Below, in pieces: positions 35,260 to 47,441 of a DNA stretch of 64,000 nucleotides. Both the position numbers and the translations under genes were made by a program. Under the pieces are notes generated by a model. That model saw only the letters and a program-made list of their open reading frames with translations. It did not search any database and was not told where the DNA came from. Origin of the DNA: Dioscorea cayenensis subsp. rotundata (taxonomy: Eukaryota > Streptophyta > Magnoliopsida > Dioscoreales > Dioscoreaceae). The stretch covers positions 16,794,529 through 16,858,528 of the forward strand of contig NC_052487.1 of the NCBI RefSeq assembly GCF_009730915.1, read 5' to 3'. Position 1 is the stretch's first letter. Every line of letters begins with the position of its first letter.

Positions 35260-36290
35260 TTCAAAAGCTTCGGATGTCATGCTTGTGAAGCTTTTTGCAC
35301 TCAGAACTCTTCAACGTTTCTTTAACTTTGAGGTTGTTGAGCTCATTTGTTGATTTGTTTCTGAAATCGAGTCTGAGATTTTCAGTTTGCATCTTGACAT
35401 TTGATTTTCCAGTGGTATTGGATTTTGATTGAGCTGCAAAGTTGAGTTGTGGATTTTTAGAAAATAGAAAAATCACTTCAACTTGATTTTATATGATGAC
35501 TTTTAGTAAGTTCTCTGCTATTCTTGTGAAACTTTTTTGAACTTGTGAACTCTTCAATGCTTTAGCCTTTGAGGTTGTTGGAGCCTTATTTCATAGTTCA
35601 GTTGAAAGTTCCAGATCTTGGACATTGAATTTATAATTTTGATTTTTATTTTGAACTTGATTTGATTTTTCATAAGGTTTCATTTTGGTGTTGTGAAGTT
35701 TTTTTACAGAATCTTCTGTGAATTTCTTCAATGCTTATCCTCAGCAGGGTTGTGTTGGTTTCAATGGTTGATTCAGTTTTAAAACTTGACATTTCCATTT
35801 TGCATCTTAGATTTAATTTGACTTTCAAGCCGGATTCTCTACAGTTGAGGGCTCACAAACTTGACTTGACTTCCATAAGCTTCGGCTGTTGCGCTTTGTA
35901 AAGCTTTTTTTATAATTCTACAAACTCTTCAACGCTTTGTGAATTTGGTGGGTCGTTGGAGCTCATTTGTTGACTTTTGTTTGAAACTTGGTATCTGACA
36001 TTAAACGGTACTTTTTATTATGATTTGAAACTTATCTGACTTTTTCAGCAGTTTCGGTCTTCATGCTTGTGAAACTTTTTTCAACTTGTGACCTTCAATA
36101 GTTTAGCTTTGAGGTTGTTGAGCTCTTTGAGTCTTGATATTTTGAGTTTGATTTGAATTTGATTTGAATTTCAGTAAGTTATGGATTCTCTATCACAAAC
36201 TCGATTCCAATCTTCAAAAGCTCTCGGGACTCCATTGCTTGCAGAAACTTTTCGCCTTCTGACGCCAAGTAAACCATTAGTTTATTATTG
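35260..36290. repeat. Degenerate tandem repeat, units about 170-245 bp
   Basis: The core CATGCTTGTGAAACTTTTT followed by AACTCTTCAA and TTTGAGGTTGTTGAGCTC recurs at about 35277, 35523, 35692, 35895, 36061 and 36233. Spacings are roughly 245, 170, 200, 165 and 170. Copies differ by many small indels. This could be an old satellite or the tandem-repeat part of a Tat/Ogre-type retrotransposon. Confidence 0.75.
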
Positions 36291-36369
36291 ATTATTATTT
36301 ATTTATTATTGTTTTTATGAATGCCTTGATTTGATTTGATTTCTTTTTAGAACGCTGGCTGGTTGCCTT

Positions 36370-36930
36370 TGAAATTTCTTCATCACTCCTAAGAGTCGCC
36401 AACGGCCTCAAATAAAATCACGAGCCCTCAAAAGAGAGTCTGGGCCATTAAATTTTCTCACTCCTAAAAAGAGTCAATGGTCTCAAAATGTGGTCCATGA
36501 GTTCTACAAAGAGAGTTTTAAAAGGATCTTAAAATTTTCTCTACTACTCAAGAGAGTCACTGCCTCAAACAGGTCCATGAGCTCAAGAGAGTTTTGTAAA
36601 AGGTCTTGAATTTCCTCATCACTTCTAAGAGAGTCACCTACTCAAAAAAAGGGTCTATGAGTGCAAAGAGAGTTTTAAAAGGATCTGCTCCCTCACTCCC
36701 AACTTATAAACGGCCTCAAATACTGGCCTATGAGCTCAAAGAGAGAGTTTTAAAAGCGATCTTAATTTTCTCATCACTCCCAAGCCGAGTCATTGGCCTC
36801 AAAACAGGTCCATGGAGCTCAAATAGAGTTTTTAAGGGTTTTAAATTTTCCTCATCACCCTAAGAGAGTTAAATGACCTCAACAGTACTACACAAAACAA
36901 AGAGAGAGTTTCAAGAGGCCTCAACAAATT
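36370..36930. repeat. Tandem repeat of about 80 bp, seven copies
   Basis: The phrase CATCACTCCTAAGAGAGTC recurs at about 36381, 36459, 36542, 36618, 36690, 36772 and 36853. Each is followed by GGCCTCAAA, GGTCCATGAGCTC and AGAGAGTTTTAAAAGGATCTT. It follows the longer-period field directly and looks like the second block of one larger repeat region. Confidence 0.85.
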
Positions 36931-38016
36931 CTGATTCCGCCCACGCATCACAAGACAATAGAGAGACCTCACTATGAGAGCAATCACTACGCATTGACCC
37001 TACAAAGGAGCTGTGAAGGAGGTCTTATGAAATTACCAAAATGTCAATTCTTATTTTTACTAAAACCCTTTTTTCCTTTTTTTTTTTTGCATTTAAGACC
37101 CCTAACTTCATTTTTTTTTTACTTTCTTTATAAAATTTTAGTAAATAAAATTCAAAACTTTTCACATTTTCATTATGGCTTTTCGCAATAAACCCTTGAG
37201 CCATCATATTTTCGTATTAATTTACATGTTGTCCTTAAATATTTCATTTCTGTTTTATATTCTCTATGATTTTGTAATTACAAAATTTTGCCGAATTTAT
37301 AACGGAGTCTCCTTCTTTTTCCTTTTTTATTTTTTAACAAAAATCAAAATATTTAGAAAAGATAACATTCCTCGTCTCGCATTACACTAAATATTAAATT
37401 AAATCTAAATACCAAGGCATGAGATGGTACTTAGTATGTAATTCAATATAAAATACAATATATATATTAAATCTAAGTTACTATTTGATTAAGGAGTGGT
37501 AGTTCATAAAACAATCCAGAAGTGGTTTTACCATGACAAAGATTAAGACGAAATGAGTAAAATAAAGCATAGGTTACGTAAGATTTTGTTTTGTAAAAAA
37601 TAAATCCACATCTCGTATGATGCATTGTAACATATTTTCTTGTACAATTTCATACATTATCTACCCTTCAAACTATATGGCAAGACTTTTAACGAACCTC
37701 TTAAGCATACCGAGATTCCATGCTAGTGCCTATCGATTTATTGATGAGAAAGAACGAAAATATGCTTTTCATGCATTGCCACGTGCATCAAAACCACCTT
37801 TCTTGGTTCCTACCCATCATAGAGATGGCCTTCTAATGATCATTCTTCTTCTTTTCTATTTCTTCTTCTCCTTTTTTTCTTATCTGTCCTGATTTTTTTT
37901 TTTGTTGTTCCCAATATCCGAAATCTAAAATTTGAATTTTGATTTTAAAATTTTGAATTATTTTATCCCTACCTCTCATTCGGTGCACATCTTTTTTTCA
38001 TATATTTTATTATTTT

Positions 38017-38047
<31 letters not shown>

Positions 38048-38370
38048 TTATCATTATCTAATCAAATTTTTATTTGATACTCAAATTTAATTTAATTTAA
38101 TTTTTTTCCTTCCTGTTTTTTTAAATTTTTTCCCCGAGCATAGATAAGCCCTTCTTTATATCTAAACATGGATCATTATCCATCAAATTTTATTTAAAAC
38201 TCAAATTTAATTTTTTATTTAAGTAAAAATAATGATTGAAATTTTATTCAAATTAAAACTCCTCTTTTTTCTATATAAACAATTATTTATAATTGAGTTA
38301 ACCCCAATTCAACTATTACTCGTGATCTAGGAGTTTTCTTGGGTTTTCTCGGGTCAGCCACCCCAATCAG
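36931..38370. other. AT-rich intergenic sequence, no supported gene
   Basis: Contains T-runs and A-runs, and an open stretch at 37617-37892 that I do not recognise and that has no family signature. The minus and plus open stretches near 37000-37390 are hydrophobic products of AT-rich sequence. Confidence 0.45.
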
Positions 38371-38470
38371 GTTTCAAAATATTAAATTGAAATCCAACAA
38401 CTGATTGGGGTTTCAAAATATTAAATTGAAATCCAACAACTGATTGGGGTTTCAAAATATTAAATTGAAT
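38371..38470. repeat. 39-bp tandem repeat, about 2.5 copies
   Basis: Units beginning GTTTCAAAATATTAAATTG start at 38371, 38410 and 38449. The first two are nearly identical over all 39 bases, and the third is cut short. The high identity indicates a recent slippage event. Confidence 0.93.
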
Positions 38471-39697
38471 ACACTTCTTAGGAGCAGATTGAATTATATA
38501 CATGTGTGTGCACTATTAATTTAATACAATCAACTATCTAGTTTCAACATAGGAGAAAAGTATATTTAAAAAATCTTTATACCTTTCTGTTGGCGTTTTT
38601 TTTTTTTTTTCAGAATTTTAGATTTAATTAATTAAAATAAATCAGGTGTTTATTTTGAAATATTCAAACATTTATCAAATATTTTTCAAATTTGATTTTA
38701 ATTTGCCTTAAGAAAAAAAGTAAATGCAATCCTAATATTAATAATAGTAGTAATTATCCACTTTTGTTGTGTGGCACATACTTGTCAAAAACTGTTGGGC
38801 AGGGAAAGTATATAAGCAGGCGTCCATCTGGAGAAAATGGTCTTAAATGAAGAAATAGATATATTTTTTATCTTTTTTTTTATATATAAAAATCAAATGT
38901 TTTAACCTTGCTCAAGCAGATGGCACCATTTCCTCACTTTCATTCATCAACATGAAACACTCTGAACCAAAAGTTTCAATTGCTGCCTTTTGTTTCAGGG
39001 TGATAGAATATGAACCAACAAAACTACAAAACTACAAAAATTTGAGAACACAAACCCTAGCAATGGCCATATAAAATATATTTCAATATTGGATTTTACA
39101 TGCCCATATTATTTCATCTGCTAGACATAATTATAAAAAACATATACATCTCATTTTGAGTCCTTCAAAAGCCAATAACAAGATGAGAAGAATTTCAAGT
39201 GATTTGTAAATTAAAAGAAAATAGAGACCAATTAATACAACCTATTTCTAAAGATACATAATAATCAACACATACTTGGAAATATAAATTAGAACTTGGC
39301 TTCAAGTCTCAGAAATCCTTTTTTGAAGGGCATGAATAACTGACGCTTAATCAAATTTAATAACTTTTAAAGCAGAATATTTGAGAATTACAGTCAAAAT
39401 AGTTAGCAAACCATATAAGTAAACAAGTACAAAACATAAATGAGAAGTACACTTGATGCAGCATTCCTGAAAAAAAGTCAAAATAAATGCTTAAATACAA
39501 TTTTCAGGATTAAAAAAAAAAAATACAACATCAAGAAGCATGTCCATTGCTGAGGCCAAACAAAACTAATTTCTTTGCAGGAACAGCACTAAGCAAATGA
39601 GATATGCTCATAATTGGTGCAAAATCCATATGTAACAGGATGCACAAAAAAAGTTAGTGATCCCATGATCCAGTTTTCTCAGGCAACCAACTTCAGT
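38471..39697 (-). other. Downstream flank and probable 3' UTR of the gene at 39698-43083
   Basis: No coding sequence seen. The part nearest the stop codon at 39698 (about 39450-39697) is likely 3' untranslated sequence of the minus-strand gene. A poly(A) site cannot be fixed by eye. Confidence 0.4.
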
Positions 39698-42600
39698 TTA
39701 ACATTTCCCTAACTCATCAGCAATTTCTTCCTGCATTTATGGAATAAATATCAAACAGTGGTTTCTTGTAACTTGATTTTCTGAGGTCTAGTGTTAAAAG
39801 TTATATATCCAATGGAAATTCAGTGAATGAATGAAGAAACTCATCTGTGTCAGATGCATCATAAAAGAACTATCAGAGTATAATCACAAGATTTTATGAG
39901 TAACTCAAGAGAAATCAAATTACAGTATAATTCTAAGTTCATGATTAAATAAGATGCGGTGAAGTCCAGTTTTAATAGCATTGCTTTAAAGAAGAAAGAA
40001 GAAGGCTGCTAAGAAGAGGAGACCTTTTGTTTCATTACAGAAAATGTGGAAACCATCAAAGCTAGTTTGAGAATTTCTTTTATAAAGGTCCTTCTTTTGT
40101 GACATAACAACGCAAAAAAAGGTAGCCATATAAGTAACAATAATTTGTGATATATCCATATAAGATCAGGTTTGAATTACTATACTTACCTTTGTTAAAT
40201 CTCAACCTCCCTTACATCCACACAACCCATCTATCACTATTCTGCAAGCATATTATCTTCATTTGGAAGAATATCTTTCCCATCAATAAAATATTTTTGC
40301 ATGATTCCCTATCAAGTATCAGAATAATTCTCAAAATTCAGAGGAAAAAATAGAAGGAAAATACAACTTATAAACAAAATTAATAAAGATAAGTTCCACA
40401 CATTTGCAAGGGAAAATTTTCTATACAATTGATATTTTTCTCCAAAAAGGAGGCATTCATCAAATTAAGAATGTTGAATAAAAAATGCAAACTAATCCCA
40501 AGAGACACAAAATCATTTATATATGAAGTGGAATAATAAAGAGGAAATTTTAAACCAACTGGCTTCTCTGAGAAGCAGATCTTAATAAACTCAATAGAAT
40601 GCACATTTACCTCCGCCAAAGATTACATGCCCTTAGTTGGAGAAGAGCTCAGGGGATCATTTTATATTTGTCTGTACATCAACTATTTTGTTAGTGATCT
40701 CTTTATTCATGTCAGAAGAACCATTCTCATGTATTTTCTCCTCCTGTATTCCATAACAGGAGATAATCATATTAAACACTTCAAAATATACATATATATA
40801 TATATATATATATCAAAACTTTACTTGGGTTAAAATCACAACAAGAATTTATATGCAAATAAAGAAAACATGATAAACAGACAAATTTCACACTTTCATA
40901 AGTACAAATTTTGCATAAGGTGAGATTCCATAGATATGTGTTGTTGAAAAAGGGATCAGTCATCAAGTTAAAAAAGCTGAATGAAAACAGTAACCACAAA
41001 TCAGTCAAATAAAAGATGTAAACCATATACACCTGAAGTGGAATAATAGTTAAGAAATTATAACCCTATAATTTGGCCTTTAAAGAATGCAAGTCAACAT
41101 AAACTGAACAGAATGCATACTTACCTCTGGTAAAGCATCCATGTTCCCAGCTGGAGAGGAGTTCGCCAAATCTTCTTGATCTCCTTCTTTGGTAACAACT
41201 TCCTTAGGAACCTCTTCCGTCATCTTAGAAGGACCATCCTTATGTTTACCCTCCTGTATCCAATAACTAGGACAAAGTAAACATCTAAAAACAAATTTTC
41301 GCTAGGCTCATAATTACAAGAAAAAGTTACACCACCTTGAGTCCTGCGTGATGTAAATAACATAACAGTACATTCTCATTTCATGACCATAGTGCATGAA
41401 AGGCTAAGGTGATTCATAATTATAAACCCATATCTTATGCTTTTTTTTTTCTTTGAAAGCAAATATTCTTGACTTAATACAATACACAGGTACCTCAGGA
41501 AAAGCTTCCATATCCCTTAATGGAGAAGAGCTCACTGGAACTTGTTTGTTCGACTCTGCGTTAACAACTTCTTTTATGTCAGAGGAAGATTGCTCATGCA
41601 TCCCCTGCCCCTGAATAAAATAATGGGGAAAATTCAGATCAATTACGAAAAACTGAACATTCCAAAGAGTCAAAACTTTAGCTCAAAATCACAGCAAAAA
41701 AAATACACCTCACAGTGTCTAGGACACATTCACCTTTTATACAGCCATCTCATAGTTAATGAAAGATAAAAGCCACTCATAGTTATAACAAAACCTAATT
41801 GTAGTACATCTTCCAAAGCAACATTTTAAAATCAACAGGATGCATATTTACCTCTATTAAAGATTCAATTCCCCTGCTCGGAGAAGAACCCACCACTTCT
41901 TTTACAGTCTCTACAGTCACAGCAGCTACCTCTGCAACCTGTTTGCTCATGTCAAAAGAAGCCCCTTCACATATTCTCTCCTGTATCTAATATTAGGTAA
42001 AAATCAGATTACTCATGACAAAGTAAAACATTGAAGAAAGCTTAAAACTTTAACAAGCTCAAAATGGACCGAAACAAATAACAGTGAAGCTACATTCTCA
42101 CTTTTCAATCATTTCCTAGTTCATTAGCAACAAATATCACTTTTAATCATTAAAAAAAAAAAAGTCAAAGGATTAACCTGGAATTTGTCAGCCTTAGCTA
42201 ATGACTGGCCAAGCGAGTCCTTTAAATCAAGAACAATGCTTGGAAGCCTCTCCATGTCCCAACCCATGACTCTGCAAACAGCATTGGCAAATCCTCGGTG
42301 CGCCTCTCTCCTCTTCGTCTTCGAAATGGACTTTGAGTGTTGAACCAACCCAACACAATTGAGGAACCTCTTTCCAACCTTCATCCCCGTAGCCCTGCAA
42401 ACAAAACAGAAAAACTCCCCCTTCTCCCAATTCTTCTCATAATATCTCCTCAATGCCCCATCCTTCTCAAACAAACCCAAAAAAAACCTAAAAGCTCTAG
42501 CCTCGGCATCATCCTCCTCATACTCGTCCTCCTCCATCACATCCTCCTCATCCTCATCATCATCATCATCATCATCATCCCCATCATCGCTGGAACTCGA

Positions 42601-42810
42601 TTTACTGAAGAATTCGCATGACGTCCTGATACCACTCTCTTGCACCCGCACCGCATCGGCCCTCGCCTGATCATCAGCAGAAAGCAACAAGTTCTTCCTC
42701 TTCTCTGTGACGGGATTAGGCCAATTGGAGAACTCTGGCTTCGACGTCGGCGAAGGCAAGCAAGGCCACTCTTCCTCCACCACAAGAGTATCAGGGGCAG
42801 AGGGAGAGAC

Positions 42811-42843
<33 letters not shown>

Positions 42844-43083
42844 ATGCTGCTGATGCTCCTTCCGCCTCTGCCTTGATTGCTCCTTCTTCCTCCTCCCTTT
42901 TCTCTTGTTAATCTTGTTTTCTGGGTTCTGGGAGACGGCGGTGACAGCAAGATGAGAACGAGGTGGTGGAGGGGGAGAGAGATGGTTCCGGGGAGGGCCT
43001 CGGCGCCATAGGCTGTGAAGGTGGAGAACCTCGTCGAGCCATTGCCGTTCTTGGGCGGCGGTGGGGTAGCGCAGGTGGTGCAT
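39698..43083 (-). CDS. Unnamed plant protein with polyQ, acidic tract and possible zinc-binding motif; repeated exons
   Basis: Exon 1 (43083 down to 42178, 302 codons) starts at ATG 43083-43081 and is open throughout. It has a conserved-looking N terminus (RYPTAAQERQWLDEVLHLHSL), a proline run, a basic block near residues 57-76 that could be a nuclear signal, about ten glutamines near 80-90, and an acidic run near 168-195. A compact domain follows with CFVC and later histidines (GLVQHSKS, REAHRGFANAVC), possibly a zinc finger. Later exons are in phase 0 with clean AG/GT borders: 41980-41852, 41610-41494, 41253-41125. A probable last exon at 39730-39698 ends in TAA. I do not recognise a named family. 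Codon use and splice sites indicate a real host gene. Confidence 0.8.
40190..40330 (-). pseudogene. Possible fifth, badly decayed copy of the repeated exon
   Basis: A strong donor-like site (AACAAAGGTAAGTATAG on the minus strand, near 40188) sits in the same context as the donors of the other copies, about 420 bases from the fourth. The upstream sequence resembles the unit only weakly and has stops in every phase. Included because its spacing fits the tandem series. Confidence 0.4.
40611..40743 (-). pseudogene. Decayed fourth copy of the repeated exon
   Basis: It keeps the acceptor (GAATACAG), the donor (GGCGGAG then GTAAAT) and the start (EEKIHENGSSDMNKEI), but it is 133 bases long, not a multiple of three. 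In frame it stops with TGA at 40657-40659. In the alternative frame the expected LSSSPTKGM appears, followed by TAA. If spliced in, the protein would end at about 455 residues; if skipped, splicing to the last exon gives about 437. Confidence 0.75.
41125..41980 (-). repeat. Three tandemly repeated coding exons
   Basis: Exons at 41980-41852 (43 codons), 41610-41494 (39 codons) and 41253-41125 (43 codons) share one plan: a start like EGK or GQG, a middle such as SSDIKEVVNAE or MSKQVAEVAAV, and an end like SSPSRGIESLIE, SSPLRDMEAFPE or SSPAGNMDALPE. Starts are 358-369 bases apart. The introns also share phrases such as CTCAAAATCACAGC. Whole exon-plus-intron units were therefore duplicated. Confidence 0.85.
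42822..42850 (-). repeat. CAG trinucleotide run coding for glutamine
   Basis: Nine or ten CTG units on the + strand (CAG on the coding strand), with CAT/ATG interruptions beyond. A second trinucleotide run (ATC/GAT, 42556-42590) codes for the aspartate tract. Both are inside exon 1 and are likely to vary in length. Confidence 0.9.
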
Positions 43084-43396
43084 TGAGGGAATGGGAACTC
43101 AGGCCTTGGCGAACAACCGGGTCTTTTGCAAAACTAGGGGTTTCTTGGATGTTTGTGTTTTCCACTACTGTGAGGAATTAGGGATCTTTCCAGCCCCTGC
43201 ACATCATTATACATGTGCCATTTGGAAATATTTTTACTTTTCTATAAAAATCAGAAGAATGTAATAAATTGTAAATCACAAAGTTTTATTTCTTCCAAAT
43301 TTTTTTTTACTGGTCCCATTTTAAAATTTTTATTTTATTTTTTTTATAATTAATATATTGTTATAACTTCAAATAAATTATGTTGAACTATACGCT

Positions 43397-44530
43397 CTCC
43401 CTCCGCTGTTTTTTACTCCTTCCGTTCCTTTTTACTTGTCACATTAGAAACTTTGTGCAGCATTAAATAATTTTTTTAAAATTTATCTTTTTATTTAATG
43501 CACTTGTACAATTTTCAATAAATTAAAATCATGTAAGCATTAAATTATATTATCTACTAGTGATGTTTTAAATAGGGGTAGTTTTGGAAAGTAATGGATT
43601 TTTTTATAAAATATAAGTAATCAATTAATTTTAACTAATTTTTTTTAATGATGTGAATTAGTTAAATGTGACAACTAAAAAGGAGTAGTTTTCAACTTTA
43701 CTTAATTCATACTGATTAAGAAAATCGGTTAAAGTTAGTTAGCTATCTAAATTTTATAAAAAAATTTATTTACTTTTCAAAACTACCTCTATTTAAAACA
43801 CCATTAAAACTACTCCTATTTCATTTCTTACTCATTAGAGTAATAATTTTATAGACATGATTTACATTAAATGATTTATTTGTTAGGAATACAAAACACA
43901 TTTTAAAATTATAGTATTGGAAATGTGTTTCTACTATTGAAAACCCGAAAACATTTATTAGTAAATGGTTGATTGTGATTATTGAAAATTGTACTAATAC
44001 ATTAAATTAAAAGGTAAAATTGGAAGAAAAAAATTTAATGCTAGACAAAAATTTTAATGTGACAAATTAAAAAGAATATAGAAAAGCCCTAAAATATGGC
44101 AACTAAAAAAGAACAAAGAGAGTATTTTTTATTAAACTTATGAAACATTAAATTATATCACCTCCAGTAAGAATTTTTTGAAGAGGGAGTCTTGGTCTTT
44201 TTTATAAAACCCTGTTTAAATTATCTGGTGCATTAAATATTTTTTTTACCAAAACACTCCCTTTGTTTGTTTTTATCTGTCGTGGTTAACCTAATCTCAC
44301 GTACCAAAAAACTTAGTTATTTCACAAAATTTTATTAAAAAAATAGTTATCTTTCCAAAACTACTCCTAATTTATATCTTCACATTTCTCTCTTATATTT
44401 AATTCCAAGAAAAGAATTGAATAGAATGTCAAGATTAATTTAAAAAAATAATAAATATTTTTTTATGTTAAAAAATGACAAATAAAAAGAAACATAGATT
44501 CGTGACAAACAAAATAGAACGGAAGGAGTA
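43397..44530. mobile_element. Cluster of Stowaway-like MITEs
   Basis: Ends of the CTCCCTCCG or CTCCTTCCG type occur as inverted pairs. One pair is ACTCCTTCCGTTCCTTTTTA at 43415 with ACTAAAAAGGAGTAG near 43688. Another is ACTCCCTTTGTTTGTTTTTA at 44265 with AATAGAACGGAAGGAGTA at 44530. An outer start at 43397 (CTCCCTCCGC) may pair with AGAACAAAGAGAGTA at 44124. The bodies are AT-rich and non-coding. Confidence 0.7.
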
Positions 44531-44700
44531 TCCTTAATTATTCAATATTTTTTGGTAAAAAAAATTTAAATGCATAATAATTACTCTTTTCTTTAGTTTT
44601 GGGATAACGGGAAAAGTGCTCTATGGGAAAAATGCAAAGCTCTTCGTTTTCTTCAAGCCCTCAAGACTCCTCTTTCATTTACTTTGGAAGATTGTTTATA

Positions 44701-45206
44701 CTCCATCTAATTTGAATTGTAATTTTAAAAATTAAATCTCTAAAAATCATTATATTTAAGTGGAGTAATTTCAGTTGGAAGAAGATTAAAATGATGGGTC
44801 CCAATATTTTGAAGAGTAAAAATGAAAAACACACATTATTGACAAATTAAATGCTTAAAACTATATTAATTAGATTTCTTATTTCTTTTAAAGTAGTTAA
44901 AAGGGTCTTATATATGGGACTAGAGATAATATCTAACTACTTCTATACTGCCTAATAAATGAATTTATTTTTCTAATAGTGGAAACCACTTTTTCAATAT
45001 TATTTGGAAAGTCCTTTTTATTCCCAATAAATCAATCAATGTGCACAATGTTTATGAAGCTGAAAGTGAACAGAAATTTTTTTGCAAATTTAAAAAATTT
45101 GGTAAAGATCAAAATTATTATTTTTTATATATAAATTTAGATTAACAACTTATTTATAAAAATAAAAAATTATGCACATTGATTTACTATTTATTTGCGG
45201 TGGGAG
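44701..45206. mobile_element. Stowaway-like MITE
   Basis: It starts CTCCATCTAATTTG after a TA and ends CGGTGGGAG before a TA, which fits the Stowaway rule of TA target duplications and CTCCC termini. No coding sequence. Confidence 0.55.
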
Positions 45207-45974
45207 TATATTTTTTAATATGTTTCAGTCATATATTAAAAGGAGTTGAACCTCCCGCGTGGGAGTAGGAGTCAAATGCCTTAAGTGCTAGATTTGTTGT
45301 GGTGACAAAATTTTATTTTTTAAAAAATAACTAACGAAGCCGTCTCTTTTTTTGAAAAAAAATGTATTTGTATAAAAATAAAAAATGGACCACATTCACT
45401 AATCATTTCATTAAAAAAGTATTAAATATTTTTAAAAAATATATGAAATGCCATGTTGAAAATTTTAAATAGTTTTATTTTTTATATTTTTTTGAACAAT
45501 CATCAATATTATGTGATGCTGAGAAGAAAAGACTAAAAATGAACATGTATTATGGGACTAAATGTATAATTTTTAGATTGAAGGACCAAAATATATTTTG
45601 GGTATATATATATATATATACACGTATAACATGCGGTTCAACTATAAAAATAATTATGTAATGAACAAAAAAAAGGTTAAATGTCTTTTATAAATGTACA
45701 CCTTAAAATATCTTAGCATTCCATATTTAACTTTATAAACTATATATTTATTTCTTAAAAATGATTTTTATACATTAGGATTATAATTATTTACAAAATG
45801 AATTCATATTAAAATACATTTAATTATATATTTCTTATATGTATTTATACACCAAGATAATTCAAAGAAAAAACGGAAGATGTTTTACTAAACTGCTGAT
45901 TGGATAGGCCAGAATTATGGCATAATTTGTATAATATGCCATAATTTAATATTTTCTGAGAATTATGTCATACT
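45207..45974. other. AT-rich spacer, no gene seen
   Basis: Contains a TA run at 45604-45622 and short A/T phrases only. Phrases like GCATAATTTGTATAATATGCCATAATTT at 45920-45946 form a small palindrome next to the terminal repeat that follows. Confidence 0.4.
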
Positions 45975-46241
45975 GGCTGTTTGGGTGCTTATTTTAGAGT
46001 ATAAAATTATGACATAATATAGACATTATGGCATAAAAAAATATTCCACTCTTAGTGGAATATTTTTCTATCGTAAAAATCTCTCTCTTTTGATCCAGAG
46101 AACCGACCCACTAGTCCATTGATGGTTTCGGTCGGGTCTCCCGACCATCGGCCAACGGTCCCGACCGACGGTCCAACCAGATCCTCCGATCAACATCGAT
46201 CGGTCCATCGACGCAGTCCAATCACCGGTCCATCGATCTCC

Positions 46242-47165
46242 CACTACAAGAAAGTTATTGTTTAAAAACAGAATATTACAAACGGAATTTATTTCGTTTC
46301 TACTCTGAACCGACTAGCAATGACAGACAAACAATCGCTTTTTAAATATAATCTAAACAACAACGACTTACAAACGACTCAATGTAAAATATCATTTATT
46401 TAAATATTAGAAAATATCCGTTTCTAATCCGTTTTTAATAGTAAAAGTGACTAGAAACGGAATTAAAAAATTAATATTTTTAATTAAATATTATTAAATA
46501 TTAGAAAATATCCGTTTTTAATCCGTTTCAATGAAAACAGATCTGAAAACTAGACTTTAAAAATTAATATTTTATTTAAATATTACTAAATATTGAAAAA
46601 TATCCGTTTCTAATCCGTTTCGAAATAGAAAGGGACTAGAAACGGTTTCTAAATATTAATATTTTATTTAAATATTTTTAAAAATAATTAAAAAAATATC
46701 TGTTTTAATCCGTTTCTAATAGAAAAGCGATTAGAAACGAACTTAAAAATTAATATTTTTATTTAAATATTACTAAATATTAGAAAATATCCGTTTCTAA
46801 TCCGTTCCAAATAGAAAGTGACTGTAAACGGCTCTAAATATTAATATTTTATTTAAATATTATTAAATATTAGAAAATATCCGTTTTAATCGGTTTTCAA
46901 TAGAAAGTGACTGAAAACGGATATAAAAATTAATATCAGATTTAAAAAAATTATTACACATCTGCTTTTCTAATCCGCTTTCAATAGAAGTGATTTAGAA
47001 ACGAACTTAAAAAATTAATATTTTATCTAAATATTATTAAACATTAGAAAATATCCGTTTTAATCCGTTTCAAATAGTTCTAAATATTAATATTTTTATT
47101 TAAATATTATTAAATATTAGAAAATATACGTTTTTAAAAACGTTTCTAATAGATTCCGAATATTA
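46242..47165. repeat. Left subterminal repeat array of CACTA 2
   Basis: Units with ATCCGTTTCTAATCCGTTTC and the inverted form GAAACGGA alternate with AAATTAATATTTTATTTAAATATTA. The spacing is about 90-115 bases, repeated eight or so times. Confidence 0.9.
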
Positions 47166-47441
47166 AGTTTTGGGAATTGTTTCCATGTTTGACTTTTTAA
47201 CATCACAAAAAAATCAAGTACATGTCCATTGTTAAAAACTGTATATATTAGCTGATATAAATTTTTAGATAAATGCTAAAAAAATATAGTTATTATTCAT
47301 TACCATAAAAATTTACATAAGAGCAAGGAAATATCCTTCAGCCATACTCAAACATTACCACAAAAAAATCATTTTTTTATTTATTTTTTTAATTATAAAA
47401 AAAGGACATTCTAGAAGAAGCGCCCTCTTTCGTTCTCTTTC

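Noticed and set aside
35261..35476. Minus-strand 71-codon open stretch
   Set aside because: It falls inside the tandem repeat field, is not kept in the other repeat units, and shows no known motif.
37617..37892. + strand 91-codon open stretch as a small gene
   Set aside because: No recognisable motif and a hydrophobic, T-rich tail; I could not support it as a gene.
42337..42876. + strand open stretches opposite exon 1 of the host gene
   Set aside because: They are shadows of the repetitive glutamine and aspartate codons on the minus strand.
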